Below are positions 23,553 through 34,309 of a stretch of 64,000 nucleotides of DNA, one piece after another; the first letter of the stretch is position 1, and each line of letters starts with the position of its first letter. The notes under the pieces were generated by a model. It did not search any database and was not told the DNA's origin. It saw nothing but the letters and a program-made list of their open reading frames with translations. Source of the DNA: Massospora cicadina (Eukaryota > Entomophthoromycota > Entomophthoromycetes > Entomophthorales > Entomophthoraceae); assembly GCA_022478985.1 (NCBI GenBank), contig JAKSZP010007884.1:248001-312000 (forward strand). The letters are read 5' to 3'. Made by a program: the position numbers and the translations under genes.

Positions 23553-24102
23553 TGTAATGAATGGAAATCATCCGAAAGGATGAATTTCTGAATGTTACAT
23601 TCCAATTGGTTCGTTCAGTTAATTCAAACTGAACCAATCAGAATTGTTGGGTATGGCGGAGTGGGTGGTCAGACTTGGAGGGTTGGGCTGAGCCGCTCCG
23701 ACCATTCTTAAGCTCATCAGGCTTAAGGAATGAATCAGAGAGGCTCCTCAGAAGCAACTTTATAAAAGTCAAACCTGACTTTCTCGAATTCTAAGTCTTG
23801 GCCTTGGTCCCATCCGGTTCAGTATTTTATTATTTTTAAAATAAAAATAAAGTTCTTTTTGAGGTGTCGCGCCTCACTTACCTGATATTTTTGGGTTTGG
23901 GTTTGTGATAGGGGACCTCGTATTAGTGACAGTCTGGCCTCATCACTCCCTTTGCCACCGTGTGGGCATTTCTGAGATTTGATGAGAAAAGGTTCGCCTC
24001 ACCTGTGCCTAAGGCTGTCTGGTTAGGTTGCCCGCCTGGAATGCCGCCGCGTGGGCATTTCCAGGATGAAATGGATGTGGTCTGGGATCCCCGCCCGTGA
24101 CA
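23553..24102 (+). repeat. Right LTR of element H
   Basis: Second copy of the H LTR, beginning TGTAATGAATGG and ending CCCGTGACA. The TATA box TATAAAAG lies at 23761 and AATAAA at 23846-23851. It lacks a short stretch near 23785 that duplicates CAAGTTGGAATT-like sequence in the left copy. Confidence 0.85.
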
Positions 24103-24239
24103 CTATGCCCTTGATTTGCTCGCCCAACTGCTACCTGACATTGGGTGCACACTAATCTCTTTGATGAGATTATCAAACTTACTTAGACTTGAATCATATA
24201 TGTTGCTAAAGTGATTGTAAATAGAGAGAAAAGCTTTCC

Positions 24240-25160
24240 ACTGTAGTCATAAGATAAGGAGTGAAATTTTTCAATCTCATCCAGTGTTAGTTCATCTGAA
24301 ATGTGAACTTTAGGCAAAGTATATAGCAATTTGTCAGTAAGTAGGCCAAAATCTAGCATAGAACAGTTGAAGTGATTTTTTCAATATTCTCAATTGGGAA
24401 CAGCAGGAATTTTCCAATCTCTTGATGTTTCTTCATAATCGTTGTCCATATTAGTGAAAAATCTCCAATATAATATTCAAAGGTCGTTGATGGCAGGATC
24501 TCATATACCAGGCAATACTTGAGGCTCTAAAGGACTCAATTTAATCAATTCTTATTAGGCGTAACAAGCAGTATAGGGGGTTTTTAAGGTACTTTTGGTG
24601 TCAATCATTCGTTATTAACCAGTACTAATTACTATCTCTTATTAACTATAAAATGAATACCCTCTAAAGCGTCTACAGAATCAGTAATTTCTTTGTAGTT
24701 CGCCCTGATGTTGTGTGATGCAAAGATAATGCAGAAGTGGGGTACTCAACTAGGTAAGAATATTCTTTCTTACTAGGATCTTCATTGTTTCAAATTGAGG
24801 AACCTTATAATTGGTAAGCATGAAACCCCTGTTTCATATTGATGATTTCGTCAAACTCAATAATGTACTGAGTGCCAATATGCATATCATAATTAATATT
24901 ATCTAAGGCCACAGTGGGCGCCAATAAGATAAGCTTTCCTATACTATTGGGTAAGGAGGAGTATGCCCCAATGGAACAAGTATTGTTTGGACCCGCAGTT
25001 CCATACTATTGGGAGTATTCCAATTTGGGTATTAGCTTAATTTTTTATAAGTTTGAGGATATGACGTTGATTATATAACCAATGTCAAGGATGGCTATAA
25101 CCTATACCTTCTGGATGACAACCTCTCTCTTAGGTATAGTTCCACCAAGGTTAAGTGGGA
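24240..25160 (-). pseudogene. pol: gypsy-C protease and pre-RT linker, broken
   Basis: On minus, a retropepsin-like segment has VIAILDIGYIINVISSNL, where the active-site triplet reads D-I-G (25078-25086) in place of D-T/S-G. GAYSSLPNSIGKLILLAPTV and NINYDMHIGTQ follow (24860-25000), the flap-side region seen also in elements D, E and F. The linker ends in LTLDEIEKFHSLSYDYS (about 24250-24310), which joins across LINE-A to the RT start at 17200. Stops are frequent. Confidence 0.7.
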
Positions 25161-25833
25161 GAGCCAAGACATCCTTAAGACTGAATTGGAGTTAAATTTT
25201 GAGCTGTCTCGGATATCTATGCTTGATGGGTTACAAATTATGAACATTATGAATAGTCCAGATCAACAAGGAAATAAACTGATCAGCAGCACAAATTAGT
25301 ATCAATAACCTCAGGAGACCACAGAGCTTAACTAAAAAAAGTTTTATTGGGGATCATGCCTAATCTACTCCTTCAACATTCAACTGTTCTGGAATTTTGA
25401 CTTCAGCTTGCGCTCCTAAAACATAATATCCACATACTCATAACCCCTTCAGATTCTTCCTCAGAGGGGCTATCATATAAGTTAGATTAGCAATAGTAGA
25501 GGGGGCGGAGTCAGGAACGTCAGAATTGTTGGCAGTTGGGGTGCCTGTCCATATAATGACAATTTTCCCTGCTCTCCAGCTTTGGATCTCTTCTTATTAC
25601 TCACAATGTCAACATGCCCAAACTTGTTGCAGTAGGTTTACTTGAAGCGCTCAGTTTGCTTCAGCTTTTGATCTTGAATGGTCAAGACTCAAAGTTTTGA
25701 CACAAGTCCTCAGGTAGACTCAAGCTTATGGAAATTGGTAACATCTAGCAGAGCCTACTGATATTGTGAACGTTCAGGAAATAACATTTCACTTTTGTAA
25801 TGTGCATTGCCAAGGAAGGGTGATAAACCAACC
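25161..25833 (-). pseudogene. gag: gypsy-C gag C-terminal part with knuckle remnant
   Basis: On minus, TYCNKFGHVDIVSNKKRSK near 25590-25660 keeps the spacing of a gag zinc knuckle, with some ligands lost. The upstream gag is at 62461-64000, on the other side of gypsy-F. F therefore entered gypsy-C inside gag. Only about 0.2 kb separates the knuckle from the F LTR, far too little for a gag of its own, which argues against this being part of F. Confidence 0.55.
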
Positions 25834-26138
25834 CAGTAGTCAGCATGCAGACTTTTGCTTGTTTAACTTTAAAGGCGACTCACTCCTCAAGGGTCTACTC
25901 TGCACAGACTAGCACCAGACAACCTTTGCTAACATCACAATCACTCTCACTAAACAAATCCTCCTTTGATGCTACCCCTTGTAGACTAATAGCTTGGTTA
26001 AACTGTCCGCACCCATGGTGAACTTCTTGACACTCTTAGACATTTTTGACATAAATTAGCCCTCAGACTCAATAAGAACCTTTCCAACCCTTTTCATGGC
26101 GTTATCAGCACCAAGATATCCTCAACTGAGAGTGTCTT
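25834..26138 (-). repeat. gypsy-F 3' LTR, distal part
   Basis: Aligns with 61292-61600 (TCAGCATG, TAACTTTARAGGC, TCCTTTGATGMTACCC, ATTTTTGACATA, GGCGTTATCAGCACCAA). It is cut at 26138 by element E and resumes at 37294 after the duplicated GTCTT. Confidence 0.8.
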
Positions 26139-26632
26139 TGTCGCGATTCTAATATGATTGGATGATAAGCCCTAGGTCATTAGGGCGGGATGGATGGATC
26201 CGCCAAGATTGATATGAGTAATGGCAATCTGAGCGCCTCAAAATTAGGCAATATTGGATTGTTGGTAAATTGCCTCGAATTGGGCGTCGTGAGATTAACA
26301 AATGAAGAATTGACGTAACCAATGAGATATGGCAAATTGAGTTACTAAGCCATGTAAGTAGTATCATCCAAAATTAATACAATATAAGCAGGATGAGATG
26401 ATCGAGGGAGGTTAAGTTTTTATAGTTTAAAGTTAGCAGAACAGCAGAAATCAGCTGCAATAAAATATTAATAAAGAAGAGTTGTGGGAGCAAGTGCTCC
26501 ATATTTATTTTATAAGTCTATTATTTGAATTTCAGGACAACGTCCTCACATCATTGATCCTAGCTGCTCAGTGGGTTGAACTTGTGCCAAAAGCCATCAG
26601 TGTATCCCTCACATACTGCTAATTTCACAACA
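26139..26632 (+). repeat. gypsy-E 5' LTR
   Basis: 494 bp, starts TGTCGCGATTCT and ends TTTCACAACA. Its partner at 36799-37293 is the same length within one base. AATAAAATATTAATAAAG in the second half may serve as the poly(A) signal. Confidence 0.9.
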
Positions 26633-26633
26633 G

Positions 26634-26652
26634 TGGTGCCCACTACAGGGGG
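26634..26652 (+). promoter_or_regulatory. gypsy-E primer-binding site
   Basis: TGGTGCCCACTACAGGGGG begins two bases after the LTR end. It has one change from TGGTGCTCACTACAGGGGG, the site next to the 5' LTR of element G; D and F have close variants. The tRNA primer cannot be named from this sequence alone. Confidence 0.8.
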
Positions 26653-27720
26653 ACCATTGATCAATTATAATATGATAAAGACTCAGTTGCCAGCCGTGTT
26701 GCCTCATGTTACTTATGTGGAGCTCAAACTGGCGTTGGATGCTGTGCTTAAAAACAAGATGAGCTGCTCCAGGAGGTCTACTGCAATAAGCTGCCCCCAT
26801 TTGATCGCGAAGGGAATATTTATGGGTAATTTAGGTGATTTGAGAATGCAACTGAAGGAGTCTCAGATCAACGAAGAGTAAAACTGTTGATTTCTTCCTT
26901 GGATGTCAGAAGTGCTTATCAAGTCATCTGTTTTCTTCCAAGCAGCTCCCTTATATACCAAGAAGTCAAAGACACAGTGCTGCGATTGTTTGGCTAACTG
27001 CAAAGATGTTGCAGCGGAAGGCCAAATTTTTGACCATTAAGTTTCAGTGGAATGAAACCCTCACCGCGTTTGCTGAGCAATTTATGGTGGAAGCTCACAT
27101 GCTAATTGGGGCTGGAGTTATATCCAAAGCGGAAGTGTGTATTGCAATGACTTCTGCTGTGAATCCATACCGTGAGTTACATAACATCATGGCCACCCTG
27201 TTGGATGAAGATATACCTTTGCTTAAACTTGTTCAGTTTTTGCACCGTATATCAGCCAACTTCCCTCAACCTAATGCTGAGTGGAGTCCTTCTGCTGTAA
27301 CTGCTGAATCATCATATTTGGGGAACACTGGCAGTCCAGTGCAGATTTCACCAAGTTATCATCAGCAGTTAAACGTCCAATCCATTCCTGCTTTTCATCC
27401 CTGGGTCAACTATCGCCTTAGACCTGTTTATGATGATCGCTTCCAGATTAACTCTTGTAGTGGTTTGTATCGCATTAATCAAGGATGTGAGCCCTATGGG
27501 GTTGGCTGTTTTAAATAAAATCATAAGGGGAATCTGGCACGATGGTGCCCTAATCAACTGGTCTCTTGTGTACAGCTGGTACAGTACGGCCAGGGAAAAG
27601 TCAGAGCGGAGTAGAGAAGGGACTCTCTATCTCTGCTATACCAAACCAAGACATCTCACCTGAACCCAAATTAGATTATTCAGCGGAAGTTTCCTTGCAT
27701 AATGAGTCAGTTTTATATCA
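26653..27720 (+). pseudogene. gag: gypsy-E gag, broken
   Basis: A leader/N-terminal part (26576-26880) is followed by a capsid-like open frame of 170 codons (27006-27515). That frame has KFQWNETLTAFAEQFMVEA and LLDEDIPLLKLVQFLHRI, resembling Retrotrans_gag proteins. The knuckle near 27500-27545 reads C-F-K-stop-N-H-K-G-N-L-A-R-W-C, so two of the four metal ligands are lost. A stop ends the frame at that point. Confidence 0.75.
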
Positions 27721-27979
27721 GCATCCGGTTGAAGGGTGAATGTTTTGACACAAGTACAGTCAGCGACTATGGCGGAAAAGGGGTCTCAGATGCATGTTGA
27801 GCCATATGTCTGTCAAATGTTCTACCAAGTAACCCCTGAAAAGTTAGACCCCTCCTCAGATGCACCTTTTTTGCAAGCAGTAAGTGTCACTCTTCCAGTC
27901 AAAACTATTATAAACCAATACCCCAGAATTGGCAAGGGATTGCGTGTTTCCTTGGAAACAGGGATTCTTTAAATGTCCA

Positions 27980-28560
27980 TGTTATTAACAGTTGAAATGC
28001 ATCCTACTCTGAATGTACTTACTGTAACCTGGTTGTGACTAAGACCCAAGTCTGTGCTATCATAGATACCGGTGCCCCCATCAAAATAGTCTCCACCAAA
28101 TTGGTGGCCAGGTTGTCATCTAATACCAGATGCGGAACACTGGATGGTATATGGCACTTCTGGAGTGAAGAATAGAGTCTCTGAGGGAGCATACAGTGCG
28201 CTTCCGCTGAAGTTTGGTTCTATTGTTGTGGTAGCTCCAGCTATAGTATTACCAAATAGCAATTACAATCTGTTAATTAGAACTGCCTTCTTGCGGCACT
28301 ATGGGGCTGTTATTGATATGATGAATGAGACTTTTGAAATTTTGGATCAGCGAATCCCAGTCCACTTCACCTCAAAAGAGTACCAAATGATCCGGTGCAT
28401 ATAAGAAGTATGAATCTAGTTTATAGCGATGGAGTAATTATAGTGTGCTACCATTGATCAAAGGGCAAAACCCAGGCCCTTCCTCAAAAGATATGAATAT
28501 CAAGGGCTGCCGCTTAGATCTGCTGGACTTATATACATTCCATCTGGGCTTTGTATTATA
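27980..28560 (+). pseudogene. pol: gypsy-E protease
   Basis: CAIIDTGAPIKIVSTKLVAR near 28053-28112 is a retropepsin active site with D-T-G intact (28065-28073). After a frame change, VSEGAYSALPLKFGSIVVVA and NYNLLIRTAFLRHYG (28144-28401) give the C-terminal half. Elements D, F, G and C have the same plan. The protein would mature Gag-Pol. Confidence 0.8.
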
Positions 28561-29037
28561 TTGAACACTGACTTGTTGATTGAAATTCCAGATGGCCTCT
28601 ATGGGGAGGTTATTGGGCCATATCAGCAATCACGGTTTGAGCCCCACGTGGCCCCAGGAATTATTTTACCAGGGAAAGGAGAGATCAAAGTTTTGCTTGC
28701 AAATCTACAAATGGTACCACTGCATATCCGCCGCCACCAAATAGTGGCATAATTACACTTAATCCCCAATATGGAGGCTCTTTTGGTTCATGAATTTGGG
28801 TCGCTGGAGGAATTTGGTCTGCTTTTTAAACCACAGCACAGTGTAATGGCAGTTGTATCGCGTGATGAATTAATGGGGCTGTTGGAACCACAGAAGGATA
28901 GGGCAATCGCTTTATCTCAAAAATATAAAGAGATTTTTGCTGTCAATGACCATGATTTAGGATGCACGTGGGGGGTGGTTTATAGGCTGGATACTGGAGA
29001 TCATCCACCCATCAGGTCAAGGCTGATCCGTCAATCA
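28561..29037 (+). pseudogene. pol: gypsy-E pre-RT linker and RT start, cut by LINE-B
   Basis: LLIEIPDGLYGEVIGPYQQS (28561 on) is the conserved linker also found in D and G. Then IALSQKYKEIFAVNDHDLGC and YRLDTGDHPPIRSRLIRQS lead into the RT. LINE-B enters after codons for RQS. RT resumes at 34310 as VAE...IEEIDKLLVQGMLKP. Confidence 0.8.
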
Positions 29038-29139
29038 TTTTAAATTTATTGCGAGGAAGGCTGACCATGGGACAGACACTTCCAAATTTGACCCAAAAGA
29101 GACAAAACATAGTAACAGGGAAGGCACCCCAGAGAAGCG

Positions 29140-32100
29140 ATGCTATCTCTTGTTGCCAGCGGGAACGCCACTTATGGGGAGGGGGAGGGAACGTTTGAAG
29201 GGGCTGTAGCCACAATTGAACACGTGTGGAGAAAAGGGTCTGATTTGATGAACCAAACTGGGAACCAGGAGTAGACCAGCTGTTGGTGACGTGGTGGGAG
29301 GTATCCAAACATCCACACCTGAAAGTGGTCCACCAAATGAGACTGGAATCTGTGGACAGCTTCTGGGAGGGTGGGGGTGGAGCCTGCGATGGCATCCAAT
29401 ACAATCATGTGGATAGTCCACATGGTGATTGCAACCACCAGAGCACGGAGGGAGGGTGGAAGGGGAGGCCATTGATAAAGCAAACATATCTCTTGACAGA
29501 CTGAAGGGATGTGTTTGATCCTGGACCAGCAGACGTTGAACTTTGCGCCATATCAATTTAGAGGTAGGACACTTCTCCAGGCGGTGGAACAGCGTTCCAT
29601 ACTGGCCACACATGACACAGGATGAGTGTAAAGCGTTAGAGCGCTCAGCCGTAAAGTACACCCGTCTCAGGCAGTGCCACACATGGGAACAGATTTGAGG
29701 CTGCAACAGAGGATGGTGTGCGTATTTCCAGATAGTTTTTTTGGCTCTCAATGGAGTAAGGGATGTCCATCATGTCCAGGTAGTCCAACCTGGATAGGAC
29801 ATGGGGCCATGTGGGGATCACGCCATCTTGGTTGGGTAGCCCCTGTACCTCTTGTGTAAACTGAGGAGAGGGGCGGCCTCTCTGGGCTGTGTGTCCGCTA
29901 ATACGAATATTCCACTCAGCACTCCACATGGAGAGGAGGATTCGTTTGTAGTGGTTTTAGTCCCGTGAGGACCTGTGGCCGATGAGTGTGAATCCAGGTG
30001 TTTCATCAGGGAGTGAGGGTTCGATGGATTGTTAAGGACTAAGGTGTGGGAGAAGTTGAAGCAGGCCGCGCGGGACCAGTGTTGGGAGGGGAGCGTAGGG
30101 GCTGTGACGGCCGCAATCCAGGTGCCCAGGATCTTGGCAGCATGGGCTTTGAAGTCAAGCAGGCCCATGCCACCATGATGATGAGGGCCAAACATGACCT
30201 CTAGCTGTACTGTTGGTAGGCGGCCTGACCAAAGCCATCCTTGCAGCAGGGCATACAAGGATTTGAAAAAGCTTGGGGAGAAAGGGATGGCGTGGGCTCC
30301 AAACCAGATTTTGGAGAGGAGCATAGAGTTGTCTAAAAAAACTCTGCCAGTAAGGGAAGTAGGGTGGGCTCTGAGGGAGGCGATGCGCTTCGTCACGTTG
30401 TCTAGAATATGACTCTCCATTACTGCTGATGCGTACCTGCCTGCCTCCACCCACATGCCCAGATGGCGGACAGGCCCTATGGTAGGGCGTGGCACGAAGG
30501 GGAGCACTAGTGGGGCGGTGTGAGGTGATAAGGGAGGGCGAGCACGTGTGAGAGCAGATGGGCCAGGCTGGGCACTGGTCGCTGGGGCCCAGCAGGTTTG
30601 ATACCGACCAAGGAGGATGATTTTGGTTTTAGAAGCGCTCAGTGCAGCATTACTTACCCGGGAATACTCCTGGATGAGAGCTTCAAGCGCGCGTGCGTCT
30701 TTATTATTAGACACCCCAACCACACAATCATCTGCAAACGCCATCATCTTGACTGGGGATTGGCATGGTACATGGACCCCAGTGAGGTGGGCATTCACAT
30801 TTCGAAGTAGTGGGTCAAGGCTGAAGTTGTATAGAGTGGGCTAAGGGGGTCCCCTTGTCGTAAGCCCCTTTGAGGGCAGACTACTACCATTAGGAAGCCA
30901 GGTCCACGCACTGCCATTGTTGCAGATTCTGTGAGCAGCATCACCCAGTTGATGAAGCGAGAGGGTAAGCAGAATTGATGGAGGCAGGCCCTGAGGTATT
31001 CCAAGTTTACTCTATCATACGCCTTCTGTAGGTCCAAGAATACAAGTGCCCCAGAGGCTGTGGACTGGCATGCGTTAGCCACTGAGTGCACGCTATCCCA
31101 AATCGACCTTCTGGGGATGAAACCGAATTTGTTCTGGATAGATGGTGGCAGATGCTACAATCCCTAAACGGTTAGCCATGATTTTTGTTAAAAATTTTTG
31201 TATCCGTGTTAGTTAAAGAAATGGGGCGCCAGTTGGCTAAGTCTAGCTTGTCCCCTTTCTTGAAGAGTGTGATGGTGAAGGCCTCTTGTCCTCCTGGCAG
31301 GAGGCGCATTTCCAGAAGGCCTGGTTAATTGAGGCAAGCAGTAGTGGGGATATATATTTGAAGTACTTTTTATAGAATTCATATGGAATGTCATCTGGGC
31401 CTGGGCATTTCTGGTTTGGTGCACCGCGGATGGCTGTCCATAATTCGTTTGGATTAACCAAATTCATTATTTCTGGGTATCAGGAAACGGTGCGGATGTG
31501 GGTTTAGCCAAAATTTCCGCCACTTCAGCCAGCTGAATTGGATCAGATCGGTATAACTTGGAGTAATACTTTTGCGTATGATTGCTACTTTGGCTGGCGT
31601 ATCTGCGATGGAATCATCCGATCTTTGCACCTGTGTGCAGGCCACGCTCTGGCGTGGTGCAAAGATTTTTTTTAAAAAAAATTGCGGTGCAATTTTCGCC
31701 CTCTGTTGCGTTTGGCCCTGTACTGAACACAAACCCAATGTTTGTGTTGCCTTTCAAGCGCGTTGAGGTGGGCGGCTGCCTCCGCCCACTTCCAGCCCCA
31801 TGCAGGGCTGTATCCTGTGGCTGGGATGTTGGACTCCAGGTGTGCCAACTCTGCCAGAGCGCGCGAGATGACAGCTGATGTGGCTCATGAGCATCGGGAG
31901 GAGAGGTGGCGAGAGTGGCGGATGGTATCCTCTCTGAAGGCTGCCCATGTGGAGATGGGGTCCGCGCAAAACGGTGTAACAAAATCTTTTTCCAAAGTTG
32001 CTGATTCCACCCAAGTGGAAAATCCTGGTGACACAAGTTCAGGAGGGCGGAGTTTGCACCAATGTGGGGCCTTAGCCAATGTGACAGGTAGGTGGTAGGT

Positions 32101-32800
32101 TATCAAGACCAGCCGGTGGTTGGAGAATTCAATTTTTGTTAATTTTGAAGTGGGAAATGTGGGGTTGGAATTTTGCCGGTGTAAGGATAAGGTCTATGTG
32201 GGTCATGGACCTTAATTGGCCATTGTGGATGCGGGGTCGCGTCATGTTTTTGAGCAGCGGGACTCACCATGGCAGCGCATCCATTAACCCAAGGGTGGCC
32301 TTTAGAACGCGAAGTTCTACATGACCCTGGGGCATGGGAGGAGGAAGGCCAATGGTCCGTTGGTGTGTTTAGCCAACAGTTCATATCGCTGACTATGAAA
32401 GGGTCTTGGGGTAACAGGAGGGATTTGACTGATGAGAAAAATTCCCGATGTTCTTGTGCACAGGTTGGGGCATAGATGTTGACAATAGCATGTGCCACGT
32501 CATCCCACAATAAAGTGATAACGAGGACTTGGCCATTGAGGAAGAATTCAGATGATAAAAATTTAAAAATTGTTTTTCTGAACTAGCACCCCACCATGCT
32601 CTGACCAAAAGTATAGGGATGGGAGGAGCATGGTTTTCCAAGAATCCTCAGGACCTCGCAGACAGTGGGACTCCTGGATGGCCAGGATATCCACACGTAA
32701 ATTTTTTTGTAAAAACTCAGTTTCCTAGCCTGGGATAGTGAGGCCTTGAGTCTGGCGATATTCAAAGTCCCTAAAGTGAAGGTTTCCCCCATCGCACCTT
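29140..32800 (-). pseudogene. LINE-B ORF2: endonuclease and reverse transcriptase, broken
   Basis: Endonuclease at 31880-32800 on minus: FTLGTLNIARLKAS near 32770, IVSDMNCW near 32395, MTHIDLIL near 32200 (Thr-His in place of Ser-Arg) and FSNHRLV near 32125. RT at about 30400-31470: GPDDIPYEFYKKYFKY, FLDLQKAYDRVN, and FADDCVVGVSNN with FADD at 30727-30738, in an open frame of 326 codons (29818-30798). The C-terminus (29143-29751) has IWKYAHHPLLQPQ and a CCHC zinc finger, C-x2-C-x7-H-x4-C (CVMCGQYGTLFHRLEKC). Frameshifts separate the blocks. Confidence 0.9.
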
Positions 32801-32879
32801 AGATGTGAGGGGGTGGGCACCTGGGCCCACTAGCCTTCTCTAGATCCCCATGGGCCTTCACAGCAGCGCGGGTGTTTGC

Positions 32880-34110
32880 AGCAACGCTATTAGTAGTTTT
32901 GTTGATTTTAGCAGAAAGGTTTGCATTGGCTTTTGCCTTCACTTTTTGTTTCCCCGACATTGGACAAATTTTTTGCAGTGTGGATGAGTTTGGTGCACCA
33001 TCAAGCAGGTCAAGAAAAATTTTCAGGTAGGTTGGAGACCAAGTCAGTTTCTACTGGAGCTTGGTTGAAAAAACGGGTTAAATTGAGTCACCCATCAGAT
33101 CCTCAGATTGGGTGGCCTAATCGGCATGTTCTTCCCAATCTGATTGGTTGATGGATTCCCAAGTTGCTTCCACCATGAAGGTTTCAATGTCCTCCTGGCA
33201 GTGGGAGTATGGGATAGTGGTGGTGACTTTGGCCGCTTCCTTGGCTGCAGCCCTGCAGCCCTGCTTGGCCTTCTTCCGCTCTTGTGGGGAGATAGGTTTT
33301 ACCAGTAGGTAGCAGCCTTGTGCTCCCCACGGGAAAGCCTCTTTGGTGCTTGTGGTTGGTTCATAGTGCGCCTCTCCGCTGGCCATGGCCGCTGAGGGGT
33401 GCTCTTGGAATGTGATGCCCTCCTTGGTGGGGCATGTATGTGCCTTATGGCCAAACGCGTCACAGTGGGTGCAGATGGGGGGCGCGCTGTCCACAGTTAC
33501 CCAGAAAGGGTGGATGGTATGCCCTTTGATATTGATATATGTGGAGTGCGGGATCTGGGTTGGGTCCTTTGCGATCTCCTCAGTTGGGGTTAGGACTGCA
33601 ATTGCTTTGCCGGTGCACAGGTGTGGCATCAGCATAAAGCGTTGCATTTTGAAGGATTGTATTTCACCATAAATGGTGAGACCATCTTTCAGGTGTTGCT
33701 CCAAAATGGCACATTTTACTGTAGTAGGCAAAAAGTCAAACGTGAGGAAAATTTGGTTTGATTTTGTCCATCTGGTGCATTTGGTTTTGATGACCCATTG
33801 CCCTTCGGGGAGGTCGACCACTATGTGCACCGCTGCAGCCTCATCTGCTACTATTTTGCTTTCAAAACCTAGGTCCAGCCAACTGTGTGACATGGAGTGA
33901 GGTGTAATGTACACTGCAGTTGGGAAAAAAGTGTGCACATCCCCACAAAATTTTTCTCATAGAGCTGTTTGTTGGATGTCCAGAAACACATGGACTCCAT
34001 ATTCCATAGACGAGAGTGGTTGGGAGTGTGGCGTGTTGATGTACTGGTTGCATCACACTTGCCAAGCGAGGATTTCTGGGGAAATAGTGACCGCCAGTTT
34101 TTTTAATTTT
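32880..34110 (-). pseudogene. LINE-B ORF1 RNA-binding protein
   Basis: The main open frame is 273 codons (33117-33938). HTFFPTAVYITPHSMSHSWL is followed by FLTFDFLPTTVKCAILEQHL, IYGEIQSFKMQRF and IHPFWVTVDSAPP. An intact CCHC knuckle, CTHCDAFGHKAHTC, lies near 33430-33475. The tail is basic (ERKKAKQGCRAAAKEAAK). The upstream part to about 34110 is in another frame. The family coats LINE RNA. This is the best preserved ORF1 in the window. Confidence 0.85.
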
Positions 34111-34309
34111 TTTTTCTATTCTGCCAGTTTCTCCGGGGCATTTTCAAACATTTGAGGCCGTGGGCCTACCACCTGCTCCTCTTACCTTACTTGCCCAACT
34201 GCTCCCTGACATGGGCGCAGACTAATCTCCTCTGTGAGATTATCAAATTAGAATCAGACTTGAATTGAATAAGTTGCAAAACTGATTACAACGAGAGAGA
34301 AAAGTTTTT

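Larger units (their letters stand above)
22330..24102 (+). mobile_element. LTR element H, short non-autonomous LTR retrotransposon
   Basis: Two direct LTRs (22330-22889, 560 bp; 23553-24102, 550 bp) flank 663 bp of internal sequence. The perfect 5-bp target duplication CTATG lies at 22325-22329 and 24103-24107. LTRs begin TGTAA and end GTGACA. A purine-rich AGCGGGGGTGA precedes the right LTR as a likely polypurine tract. The base after the left LTR does not start a standard TGG primer-binding site. No gag, protease, RT or integrase is present, so it must be mobilised in trans (inference). It sits in the 5' leader of LINE-A. Confidence 0.9.
17201..24239 (-). mobile_element. LINE-A, full-length L1-like non-LTR retrotransposon (interrupted)
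   Basis: Minus-strand LINE with its A-rich tail at 17201-17228 (AAATAAAATAAAATAAAA on minus) and its 5' end near 24239. Candidate target duplications are ACTGTAAGCATCTG (17186-17199) and ACTGTAGTCATAAG (24240-24253). The order is 5' leader, ORF1, ORF2, short 3' end. Its 5' leader is split by LTR element H. Without H and its 5-bp duplication the element is 5261 bp, against 5272 bp for LINE-B. The 5' segments 24108-24239 and about 34185-34309 align (GCCCAACTGCT, GAGATTATCAAA, GAGAGAAAAG). It is inserted in gypsy-C. Confidence 0.85.
29038..34309 (-). mobile_element. LINE-B, full-length L1-like non-LTR retrotransposon
   Basis: 5272 bp, minus strand, flanked by GCTGATCCGTCAATCA (29022-29037) and GCTGATTCATCGATCA (34310-34325). 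The two differ at three of 16 bases, all transitions. Its 3' end on minus reads AATAAATTTAAAA. It holds an ORF1 and an ORF2. It is inserted in the RT of gypsy-E, and removing it restores the gypsy reading. It is the closest relative of LINE-A in the window. Confidence 0.92.

Noticed and set aside
22330..24102. Tandem duplication of a host gene promoter (two TATA boxes)
   Set aside because: TG...CA ends, a polypurine tract and the 5-bp duplication CTATG show an LTR element.
22330..24102. Classical CpA-directed repeat-induced point mutation
   Set aside because: The transitions I could inspect sit at CpG, including CA/TG pairs that need an ancestral CG; this points to CpG-directed decay. A full context count was not possible here.
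25834..26138. 5' LTR belonging to gypsy-C
   Set aside because: The place and strand would fit, but only 0.2 kb lies between it and the C gag knuckle, its partner LTR at 61.3-62.5 kb belongs with F gag, and C gag continues beyond 62.46 kb. It is the 3' LTR of F.
31582..32098. Plus-strand open frames over LINE-B endonuclease (31582-31875, 31742-32095)
   Set aside because: They are antisense to the recognised endonuclease/RT of LINE-B and match no family.
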